Shown here: in pieces, positions 1 to 9,300 of the stretch
Position numbering within the stretch: the first letter of the stretch is position 1
Layout of the letters: each line of letters begins with the position of its first letter
NCBI GenBank assembly: GCA_041645555.1
Contig: JBAZPX010000007.1
Span: forward strand, 1-46,629
Source: JAQTRU01 sp041645555
Lineage (GTDB): Bacteria > Patescibacteriota > Patescibacteriia > Patescibacteriales > JAQTRU01
Length of the DNA stretch: 46,629 nucleotides
Direction of reading: 5' to 3'
Position numbers and translations under genes: made by a program
The notes under the pieces: generated by a model
The model's input: only the letters and a program-made list of their open reading frames with translations
Told to the model about the DNA's origin: nothing
Databases searched by the model: none

Positions 1-107
1 TATAGGAGGGTAGAGAAGATGGGAGTTAGTTAAATAGTTAATTAGTTTGTTAGTTAATTAGTTTTTGGACAGGAACCTATTTAACTAATTAACTAAGCAC
101 CTAAGTC
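1..107. repeat. Intergenic hairpin built from TAATTAG-type words
   Basis: The stretch holds repeats of TTAGTTAATTAG followed, after a short loop, by the complementary words AACTAATTAACTAAG. The arms pair over about 14 bases. The first 30 bases contain GGAGGG and a tiny ATG reading frame and may be the tail of an upstream gene that cannot be identified. The same style of word hairpin occurs between many genes in this window. Confidence 0.6.
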
Positions 108-1331
108 ATGTATAAATATTTTAAGGGTAGAATTTCCCAGGGGTTTGTTTCCCTTTATTCCGGCCGGATGGTTTTATGGATTTCGGACGGACTCTTAGGT
201 TTATTTTTGCCTATTTTTTTATACAAATTATTTGACTTTGATTTGAACAAAGTTATTTATTATTATTTAATCGGGAATTTGTTGTATGGAATTGCCGTGG
301 CCTGGGGAGCTAAATATTTAGATAAAGTGGGATTGCGGCGGTCGCTTAGGATAAGCATAGTCTGGGGGGCGGCTTTTTACTTAATGTTTTATCTTCTTGA
401 CCGGGGAACAAATGCCTCGGAATGGCTATGGGATTATAAAGAAATAATTTTTTTTCTGGCCTTATCTGTATTTTTTCTTACTTTGAACCGCTTAATGTAT
501 TGGATACCGCTTCATACCGATTTGGCTCAATTCACAAGTAAAAGCAACCGGGCAAGGCAATTGGGCTTAATGGAAGCAACGGCCATTGCCATCGGCGCCG
601 TAATGCCGCTCTTGGCCGGCTGGATTTTAACCCACTACAGCTATGATATTTTGTTTTTAATCGCGATTTTAACGTTTTTCATTTCCCTGATTCCTTTTGC
701 CACTCTGCCGAAGACCAAAGAAGTTTTTTCCTGGAGTTATGGACAGACTTGGAAAGAATTTTTTTCCCGCCGGCGAAGAAGGGAGGTTCTGGCTTATTTC
801 GGGGACGGAGCGGAAAGCGTAATCGGCGTTATCATCTGGCCAATTTTTATTTGGGAAATTTTAGCCGGAAATTATTTTAAAGTCGGAGCCTTGTCTTCTT
901 TAATCGTCGTTATAACGATATTTTTGCAGTTGTCCATCGGCCGGTTTGCTGATAAAGGCAATAAAAGAAAAATGCTTAAATATGGCAGTGTTTTTTACGC
1001 TTTAGGCTGGATTATTAAAATTTTTATCGCCACCGCTTTCCAGATTTTTATCACTTCCGCCTACCATAGCTTAGCCAGGATTTTTACCCGCACGCCTTTT
1101 GACGCCTTAAATTATGAGAAAGCGGCTGACCAGGGGCATTACATTGACGAATATACCGTTATCCACGAGATGGCCGTTCAGTTTGGCAAGAGTTTTATGC
1201 TGATTTTTGTCCTGCTTCTCCTGCCGTTTTTTAATATCCAATGGATGTTCGTTTTAGCCGCCATCGCTTCGCTGTCTATGAATTTTTTGGCTGATGAAGA
1301 GGTGATAAAAAGAGAGAGTTTAATAGATTAA
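108..1331 (+). CDS. MFS-type membrane transporter
   Basis: This 407-residue protein is almost entirely hydrophobic, with about 12 predicted membrane helices in two halves, as in the major facilitator superfamily. Basic loops follow helices, for example KYLDKVGLRRSLR near residue 65-80 and RFADKGNKRKMLK near 280, which is the typical MFS loop position after helices 2 and 8. The substrate cannot be read from the sequence. The ATG directly follows a hairpin repeat and has no clear Shine-Dalgarno site. The next gene, rsmA, lies beyond a 178-bp inverted-repeat element, so co-transcription is uncertain. Family call is good; substrate unknown. Confidence 0.8.
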   Translation: MYKYFKGRISQGFVSLYSGRMVLWISDGLLGLFLPIFLYKLFDFDLNKVIYYYLIGNLLYGIAVAWGAKYLDKVGLRRSLRISIVWGAAFYLMFYLLDRGTNASEWLWDYKEIIFFLALSVFFLTLNRLMYWIPLHTDLAQFTSKSNRARQLGLMEATAIAIGAVMPLLAGWILTHYSYDILFLIAILTFFISLIPFATLPKTKEVFSWSYGQTWKEFFSRRRRREVLAYFGDGAESVIGVIIWPIFIWEILAGNYFKVGALSSLIVVITIFLQLSIGRFADKGNKRKMLKYGSVFYALGWIIKIFIATAFQIFITSAYHSLARIFTRTPFDALNYEKAADQGHYIDEYTVIHEMAVQFGKSFMLIFVLLLLPFFNIQWMFVLAAIASLSMNFLADEEVIKRESLID

Positions 1332-1342
1332 TTTTGCCGTTC

Positions 1343-1520
1343 TGTCATTGCGAGTTCCGCCAGCAGGCGGGACGAAGCAATCTAACAAATAACCATAATA
1401 GTATAAAAGAAAAAATTAAGTTAATAAAAAAAGTTAATCCAAAGTAGTGGGGTTTAGACGAATATTTTTAGTTCGTGAGATTGCTTCGGCTCCCGCTTTA
1501 GCGGGATCCTCGCAATGACA
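1343..1520. repeat. Inverted-repeat element with TGTCATTGCGAG ends
   Basis: The ends TGTCATTGCGAG (1343-1354) and CTCGCAATGACA (1509-1520) are perfect 12-base inverted repeats. The next bases also pair (CGAAGCAATCT against AGATTGCTTCG), and there are internal GC-rich palindromes. The element fills the gap between the MFS stop and the rsmA ATG, which lies 5 bases after the right end. Similar GTCATT...AATGAC elements occur near 20950, 43374 and 43819. Confidence 0.8.
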
Positions 1521-1525
1521 AAGGT

Positions 1526-2431
1526 ATGAATTTGCTAAAAACAACCAGACAACTCTGCAATCTGTACGGCATAAAGCCTGCCCGGTCGCGCGGGCAGAAT
1601 TTTTTAATTGAAGAAGAAGTTTATGAAAAAATTTTAAAGGCCGCCGACTTGAAAGAGGGCGATATTGTTTTAGAAGTCGGTCCGGGATTGGGATTTTTAA
1701 CTACGAGGCTGGCGAAAATTGTAAAAAAAGTGGTGGCGGTAGAACTTGACGATAAATTAGCGGAAATTTTGCGAACCGGCTTAATAGCGCAGAGAGTTTA
1801 CCCCGTCAAATCCGGCGATGCCGGAATTTTGCCTTCGGCAAAATTATTTGACAGGGTAAAAAATGTGGAAGTCGTGAATGAAGATATTTTAAAAACCCCA
1901 TTAGCCTTCCTTATAAAGGGGGAGTATAAAATTGTCGCAAACTTGCCATATAATATTACTTCTATCTTTTTAAGAAAATTTTTGTCCGTTGAGAATAAGC
2001 CGGAGATGATGGTCTTAATGCTGCAGAAAGAGGTGGCGGAAAGAATTGTAGCCGAACCTCCTAAAATGAGCCTGCTGGCTATTTCTGTCCAATTTTATGC
2101 TCGGGCGGAAATTATTGAGATTGTGCCGGCTAATTGTTTTTGGCCAAAGCCGGAAGTGGACAGCGCAATAATCAAATTAATTGTAGAGGCGCATAATTAT
2201 GCGTCTTCGCGCGGCCGTGCGTCTGTACGAGACGAAGAGAAATTTTTTAGGTTGGTAAAGATTGGGTTTAGCGCTAAAAGAAAAATGCTAAAAAATAATT
2301 TAGCGGCTGGTTTTCATATTACCCCGGAAGAGGCGGAAAAGAGGGTAAAAAGGGCGGGTTTTAACCTAAAAATCAGGGCCCAAGAGCTATCCGTTGAAGA
2401 TTGGGTTAAATTGCTTGGAGAATTTATTTGA
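1526..2431 (+). CDS. rsmA: 16S rRNA (adenine(1518)-N6/adenine(1519)-N6)-dimethyltransferase
   Basis: RsmA/KsgA transfers methyl groups from AdoMet to two adjacent adenines in the 3' helix of 16S rRNA during small-subunit maturation. The protein has 301 residues. It shows GQNFL (23-27), the AdoMet-binding VLEVGPGLG (48-56) and the catalytic ANLPYNI (138-144), followed by the usual C-terminal helical domain with FSAKRKML. Two stretches look foreign to the family: residues about 85-110, encoded by a nested palindrome at 1797-1860, and residues about 222-235, encoded by DNA containing CGCATAATTATGCG. Both keep the frame. The ATG follows the repeat element with no strong ribosome-binding site. The product would consume AdoMet made by MetK at 21.2 kb. 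Confidence 0.95.
   Translation: MNLLKTTRQLCNLYGIKPARSRGQNFLIEEEVYEKILKAADLKEGDIVLEVGPGLGFLTTRLAKIVKKVVAVELDDKLAEILRTGLIAQRVYPVKSGDAGILPSAKLFDRVKNVEVVNEDILKTPLAFLIKGEYKIVANLPYNITSIFLRKFLSVENKPEMMVLMLQKEVAERIVAEPPKMSLLAISVQFYARAEIIEIVPANCFWPKPEVDSAIIKLIVEAHNYASSRGRASVRDEEKFFRLVKIGFSAKRKMLKNNLAAGFHITPEEAEKRVKRAGFNLKIRAQELSVEDWVKLLGEFI
1797..1860. repeat. In-frame palindromic insert inside rsmA
   Basis: Left arm TTTACCCCGTCAAAT (1797-1811) and right arm ATTTGACAGGGTAAA (1846-1860) pair at 14 of 15 positions. Between them lie two more perfect hairpins, CCGGCGATGCCGG and AATTTTGCCTTCGGCAAAATT (arms only 8 bases each). It is translated as the stretch beginning VYPVKSG. The same TTTACCC start and VYPV reading occur in the DsbA-like gene at 30409. 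Confidence 0.8.
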
Positions 2432-2435
2432 TTTG

Positions 2436-2444
2436 TGTTATAAT
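2436..2444 (+). promoter_or_regulatory. Possible extended -10 promoter upstream of the calcium-binding gene
   Basis: TGTTATAAT is an extended -10 match just after the rsmA stop and about 130 bases before the next start codon. No convincing -35 is visible, as is usual for extended -10 promoters. It could start the secretion-block operon. Confidence 0.35.
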
Positions 2445-2577
2445 AATAGCAAGGATAATCAAAATAAAAAATAAAAAGCCATAAATTCAAAAGTCAAAAA
2501 GTGGAGGAACCTCCGAAGGGAGTGATTTTCTGATTTTAAGATATTCTAATATAATTTTTTATTTTAATTTTATATTT

Positions 2578-3255
2578 ATGGATGATTATAACGATGATAA
2601 TTTGAGAGATGAGGAGGAGCTAGAACAAGGCCAAGGGACGAGGCAAGGCTTAGGGAAAAACCAGAAGATAGCGGTAGCGGTTTTGGGGGTTTTGGCCGTG
2701 GCCGTAATTATTACGTGGATGGTTCAGCTTAAAAATAGCATTAATAGCCCCTTTGTTTATAATCTGGAGAATACCGGCCAAATTAGTTCTTCTTCCGGCG
2801 CGGACGGGAATAGCGACGAAGCTTTAAAAACAAAGGATACGGACAAAGACGGTTTGACGGATTGGGACGAACTTAATGTTTATAGAACTTCTCCCTACTT
2901 AGAAGATAGCGATAGCGACGGCGTTTCTGATAAAGAAGAAATTGCGGCCGGAACCGACCCGAATTGCCCGGCCGGCAGGACCTGCTCAGCTTTAATTGAT
3001 ACCAGCGCCGAAACAAGCGCTGCCGGAGAAGGAACCGTTTCCGAACAAGCTATCCCGGATTTAAATATTGGTGAAACTGCCGGAGAGCCGGCCCCGGTCC
3101 AGGAAGAAGATTTGCAAAAAATGCTTGTGGGGGAAAGCGACGCTTCGGCTTTAAGAAAAATGCTTTTGGAATCAGGAATGGACCAAGAAGCGTTAAACGA
3201 AATTAGCGATGAAGATCTGATGGCTAGTTATGAGGAAGTGTTAAAAAGCCAGTAA
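2578..3255 (+). CDS. Membrane-anchored protein with thrombospondin type-3-like calcium repeats
   Basis: The 225-residue protein has an acidic N-terminus (1-20), one membrane helix (about 30-50) and then an outside domain. Residues about 87-130 carry repeated D-x-D-x-D-G motifs (DTDKDGLTDWDEL, SDSDGVSDKEE) typical of calcium-binding thrombospondin type-3-like repeats, ending with two cysteines. The remainder is acidic and helical. It lies directly upstream of the giant secreted protein and is probably co-transcribed. A role in the cell envelope, stabilised by calcium, is inferred; no enzymatic motif is present. It has no clear ribosome-binding site; the ATG is chosen because it gives the natural start before the acidic tail. 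Confidence 0.75.
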   Translation: MDDYNDDNLRDEEELEQGQGTRQGLGKNQKIAVAVLGVLAVAVIITWMVQLKNSINSPFVYNLENTGQISSSSGADGNSDEALKTKDTDKDGLTDWDELNVYRTSPYLEDSDSDGVSDKEEIAAGTDPNCPAGRTCSALIDTSAETSAAGEGTVSEQAIPDLNIGETAGEPAPVQEEDLQKMLVGESDASALRKMLLESGMDQEALNEISDEDLMASYEEVLKSQ

Positions 3256-3314
3256 AAAATTGTGATTATTAAGATTCTTAGGATTCTTACGATTTGATTT
3301 TAATTTTAAATAAT

Positions 3315-6300
3315 ATGATTTTTCGAAAGAAGAAAATAAATAAATATAATAAAAAGAGCCCCTTATTTATTATCGGTTTTTTTATTTTTTTGCTTTTATT
3401 CACTTCTTTCTCCTTTAAAATTGAACCGGTTTATGCGCAAATGGCTGTTGTCGCCCCGGCAACAGACACATTAATACAAACGCAAACGACGTTACAACAG
3501 CAGGCCGCGGCAAAGGCAGATGCGGAAAAAAGGGCAGCGCAGGCGAAATGGGATGCAATGTCTCGGTGGGAAAAGTTATGGGCTAAGACAAAAGAACTTA
3601 CGATTAAGAGCGGATCTGGGATTTTGCAGGATTCCATAACCTCAACCTTAAATAAATTAGCTTATGACGCCGCTAACCGGCTGGCGACGGGCAATAAAGG
3701 CCAGGGCTCTTTGTTTATAAAGGAAAACTGGAATAAATATTTAAGTAATATGGAGGATAGGGCTAAGGGGGAATTTATAGAGCAAATAGGCCAAAAAAAC
3801 GGTTTTGTTAAGTTCGATTTATGCGAACCTAAATTGGACGTAAAATTGAAAATTGGCTTGGGCATGGTAGAAATGAACAGGCCACATGAACCGGCTTGCA
3901 CCTGGTCAAAAATGAAAAATAATTGGAAGAACGAATACGAAAGATTAGCCGCCATGAACCAGCCGGACTTTTTAAAAATTTTTCAGGAGTCATTTGACCC
4001 TAAAGGAAATGACCTGGGCGCTGCCTTGACTTTGCAAACGGGGATGATCACTAAGGCAAAAACTACCTTGAATGAAGAAGGGTTGAAATTGGAGGCAAAA
4101 GGCGGCTGGCTTGACCCGACCGATATCGCCGGCAACCTAAAGAGCGTGCCTGAGTGGACGAAGAACGCTTTAAATATGACCAGCAATAATCTTTATAGCA
4201 ATATTGGCAGGTTTACGGGCAACGCTTTAATTGACGCTTCTAAAATATTTATAAATCAACTGGCAATTTCCGCTTTTAACGCCAAGATGCTGAAGCTGGG
4301 AGAAAAAGCCGGACCGACTTCTTCCCCTTACGACTATGATAAGCTGGCTGACTTTGAAGCCAGCCCCACTTCCGGCGCCAATGATTCTCTAAGGCAATTA
4401 TTAGAGCCCAAATTTAATACCAGGGCGGATTATGATATTTTAGCTGAATTATCTACGTGTCCCGACCCGAACAAAGCCGGGCCGACTAATTGCGTTATTG
4501 ATGAGGGTTTTAGGCAGGCCATAGAGGAGAGAAAGACGGTCGGAGAAGCGATAAGTTTAGGATATTTAAAAGACTGGCCTTTTGGCTTTAGGTCCAGCGG
4601 TTCCGGCGCGATGGAGCCGGTTTATAACCAGGGTTATCCTTACCGCTCCATGCTGATTTTAAGAAAATACAGGATTATTCCGGTTGGCTGGGAACTGGCG
4701 GCGGAATATATTAATTCTGACCAGGAAAAATTAGGGAATGCTACTTTGGCAAAAATGATAGCTTGCTTTGACCCAAGCGATTCTTATATCGGTTATAGCG
4801 AAGACTGGTGTCGGGGATTGGTTGACCCGAATTGGGTCTTGAAGGCGCCGCAGAATTTTTGCGCTAAAGAAGGTTATGGCCCGGAGATAATTTCTGACGA
4901 GATAGTTGACGGCAGCGGGGGGAGCAAAGAAAGATCAATTGCCCGCAATGATAATTATTGCGCGGACGAGCAAAGCTGCATTAAAGAAAGAAGCGACGGT
5001 TCCTGCGAGGCCTATGGCTACTGCGTAGAGGAGCGCCGGTCCTGGAATTTTGAAGCCGAATCCTGCGAACCGAAATATAATACCTGCCAGACTTTCCGCG
5101 GGAGCGGCGGCAAAACCGTTTCCTACTTAGAAAACACCTTGGATTATAGCGGCTGTTCGCTTGATAACGCCGGCTGCAAAGGATATGCGATATCATTTAC
5201 CGGTTACGCTTCCAGCACTAATTCTGTTGATTGGATCGGCTCCAATTCAATTTATTTTAATGAAAAGATTGAAGCGTGCAATGAAGACAATGAAGGTTGC
5301 CACGAGTTTATCAGGACAAAATCCGGTTTAGGCACTAATTTAGTCGTTGATTCCGGATTTGAAGGCGACGAGGGAGAAGAAGAGTTTACAACGGTTGGCG
5401 CCAATAAGTTTAATAATTGGCCGCTATGGATATTTGATGATGCCGGTAGCCAAAAAATGATAGCTAAGATAGTTGGCGATGCTCCGGATGGAGACGGGAA
5501 AGTTTTATATATTAAAGTTGAAAATGGCAAAGGCGGTTTATACTCTTATGACGATTCTTCTACGTTCTGGAGCGATAAATCAGTAATGCCTAAGGGCTTT
5601 ATTATGGAGCCGGGCACGGCCTATACTTTAAGCGCCGACATTTATTTAATGGCGGGCGATTATATAAAAATGGCTATCGGAAATAACGACACTAGGAGCG
5701 AGCAGACTACTTTAACGGATAAAAATGTTTGGAAAAGAATAGCCGTAACTGTGAATAACGACAGCGGTCTCGCCGCTAATGAATTTTATATTTACGGATA
5801 TGGAACCGGAGTTGAATTTTATGTTGACAATATCCAATTTGAAATCGGGCCTAAAGCCACGGCTTATAAAGAATATGGGGCGGCTAATGTCATTTATGAA
5901 AAATTAGCTCCGGCCTACCTTAATTGCGATAAAGCTAAACCGCCAGCCCGCTGCAATAAGCTTGCGAGCAGCTGCCGGCCGGCTGACGTTGGCTGTGAAT
6001 TATACACTTCGGTTTCCGACGGCTTTTCTATACCGGCCAAAACCACGACTAACGATTATTGTCCGGAGGAATGCGACGGTTTTGACACCTATATCCAGGC
6101 CGAAACCAACTTTGCTTCCAGTTCGGCAGAATATTTTATTCCTAAGAGAGCCGAAACCTGCAGCGCTGACGCCGCTGGCTGCGATGAATTTACTAATTTA
6201 GATGAAGTGGCCAAGGGCGGGGAAGGCCAAGAATATTATACTTACTTAAGGCAATGCATAAAACCGGATACTACCTGCGCTGAATTTTATACTTGGGAAG

Positions 6301-9300
6301 GAAGCGATGAAAGCGGTTATCAGTTAAAAGTTTTTAACCTGCAAAAAAATGGCAATGAACCCAAAGTAACTCTAGCTGACAGTTCGGAATGCAGTGAGAT
6401 AATTTATAATCTGCCCGCTACTAATCCGGGCTATAATCCGGACTGCCGCCAATTCTATAATAAAGAAGGCGGAATTTCCTATCATTTATATACCAGGACA
6501 ATTTCCTGCAGCGACAATTGCCATTCTTACCGCCGGACAGCTATAGATGAGTCAAAAGAAAATTGCGAGGCTCATGGCGGCGAGTGGGACGAAATCTCTT
6601 GCACCTATATGGCTATCCCGGGCGAAGGCAAAGCTTGTGGCGCTAACCAATCCGGCTGCCGGGAATACAGCGGCAACCGCGGCAGTAATATGCGGATTAT
6701 TCTAGATAACGACTTCTCCGGCAATAAGCAGGGTTGGACGGGAGCGGCAGTAGATATTGTTAGTGAATCTTTAACAAGAAGCGGACAGTCATTGAAAATT
6801 AGCAACAGCCCTTATATGGCGAGTACAACTGTAGGCGTTTCTGTTCAGAAAGGAAGGTCTTATGTTTTAAGTTTTATTGCTAAAAATTCCGGCGCGGACG
6901 CTAAATTTAATTCAATCAAGCTTACTAGCGGCGGCAATAAAGAAGAGTTTATTACCGCTGCTTCTCCGGCCGCTGCTTTAACCAGCGAGTGGAAATTATA
7001 TAAATTCAATTTAACTAAACTTGACCATAATGTTGATACCAGCGAAAGTTTAGTAATTACGGCGAACGGGGGTTTCTTTATTGATGATATAAGATTAACA
7101 GAAATAACAGACCGCTATTATCTGATTAAAGATTCCTGGAAAACCCCCGCGGTCTGCAACCAGGATATAAACAAAAATCCTTTCCCTCTCTATATGCTGG
7201 GTTGCAGCCAATATAAGGATAGGGCCAGGAATATCCATTATCTCCATAATTTCAGCGGGTTATGCCAGGAGTCGGCCGTGGGCTGCGAATTAATGATTGA
7301 TACTAATAATTCAACCAACGCCGCCACTTCCACCTCAGAAACGAATCCGGCGGTAATTACCGGAGGAGATAATTTTGCTTACGTAGTTTACGACGCGGCT
7401 AAGAAATGCAATAAAGCCGATAAAGGCTGCAGCCGTTTCGGCTCGCCCTATAAATATGGGGAGGAAACGGTTTATGGCGATATTTATTTAAAAAATGACC
7501 CGGAAAAATACGCCGATATTTTATGCGACAAGGAAGGGGAGGGGTGCCAGGCATACGGCAATTCTATCTTTAAAGATCCGGGCGATATGATCTGCGAGTG
7601 GCGCCAAATTGCCGAAAGCGGCGAAACCGGCTGGGGCTGGTATAAGAAGAAAGTAAAAAGATGCAATGGCGCCGGCAAAGTCTGCTTGTCTGATAAGAAT
7701 TGCGACGCCAAAAAGAATGAGACTTGCGTTTTGGAAGGAAGCGATACTCCCTGCCTGACCAGCGATAAAAAAACTTTTGGTTATGGTGGAGAAGGCCAGA
7801 CTGTTTATCAGCCGGAAACCGATTGGGCCGGAACCTGCCCGGCGGCGCAAGCCGACTGCAGCGAGTATATTGACCCGATAAGCAAACCGGCTTCAGGCGT
7901 CAGTTATGAAGATGGCGCAGAACTTAGCCTTGAGCCGTCCACTCTTTATATATTGAAGGGGATAGGTACGGGGACCAATAAATTGAATTGTTCCGCCTCT
8001 ACTTTGTATAAGTTAGGAGAAGATAATACTTTAGCTGCCCCCGTAAAGCTAATTAACATTTTGGTCGCTTCATCGACTATATTTTTCAATGATTCTTCCG
8101 GCCGAAATAATTGCACGAGCGTTGGTACAATAGAACTGAAAAAAGCCATGATTGAATATAGGTTAAAGCAAGAAATAGATAAAAAAACCTGCAATGGCTT
8201 GGTTGATTTTGAACAAGGCTGTATTTTATTAAATGAGCGCGCTCAAAACGGCGGGAGCGGTTTAACTAAACTGAACTTTGATGCGGATTTGACCGTTAAC
8301 GACAAGACCGGCGTTCCACCGCAGTCAAGCCCGAGCAAAGAGAACAACGACGCCAATACTTTAACAAAAGTAACTCCTAACAGGATCTGCGCCGAGTGGC
8401 TGGCTTGCCGCAGCTATATTAAGGATAAAGACAACAATAATGTCTGTTTTGACATCGGGCTTTGCAATGGTTTTGATGACAATGGCAATTGCGGCAATTT
8501 TATTTCTTCGGCTGTTAAAAAGGAGCAGATATTTAAAGCCGGCGATGATCCCAACACTATTAGCAATTTAACCGGATATTCAAAGTTCGGTTATGAATTC
8601 GGGAAATTAGGCAACAATTATTATCCCTTAGGAGAAATGGAGCAGGTTGGCGATATAATCAGCTTGTCTAACGGCGGATTTGAAATGGCCGGAGGCAATG
8701 GCTATCCGGTTGGCTGGAGCAATACTCCCGGCGGCGGCGCCTGGGACGATAGTAAGTTTAAGGTAATTACCGATGCTAATGAAGCTAAAGCCGCCTTAGG
8801 GGCAAGCTCTCCGCCGGAAGGAAAAAATATCTTAAAGATGAGCCCCGGAACTTCGATTGACAGCGAAGATATTAATTTTGAGTTGCCGAAGGAGTATGTG
8901 GTAAGCGCCTATGTCAATACTATGAGTTTGATAGGCGGGGAGGTCGGCATAAGGTTGACAACTCCACCAGCGGTTACACCAGCGGATACAGTAGACTTAT
9001 TAACTGTTGGCGCGGGCAATAAAGGATATGTTACTAAAAAATTCTCCCCGGATACTGCAAATTGGAAAATCACAGTTTTTTCAGATGCTACTGCAAGCGG
9101 GTTAGCTTATTTTGACGATATAAAAATAAAACCGGCGCTGGAAATAAAACAAAATACTTATTCTTCTCAATCCTGCCGGCTTTACCCTAAAGAAAATTCT
9201 TTATCCTGCGGTTATATAGATGATTCCGGGGTAACCCAGAAAGGTTTAACTGGCTATTGCTTGGAATATGACCGTCCTCCCGGTTCGACTGATTCCTGCC

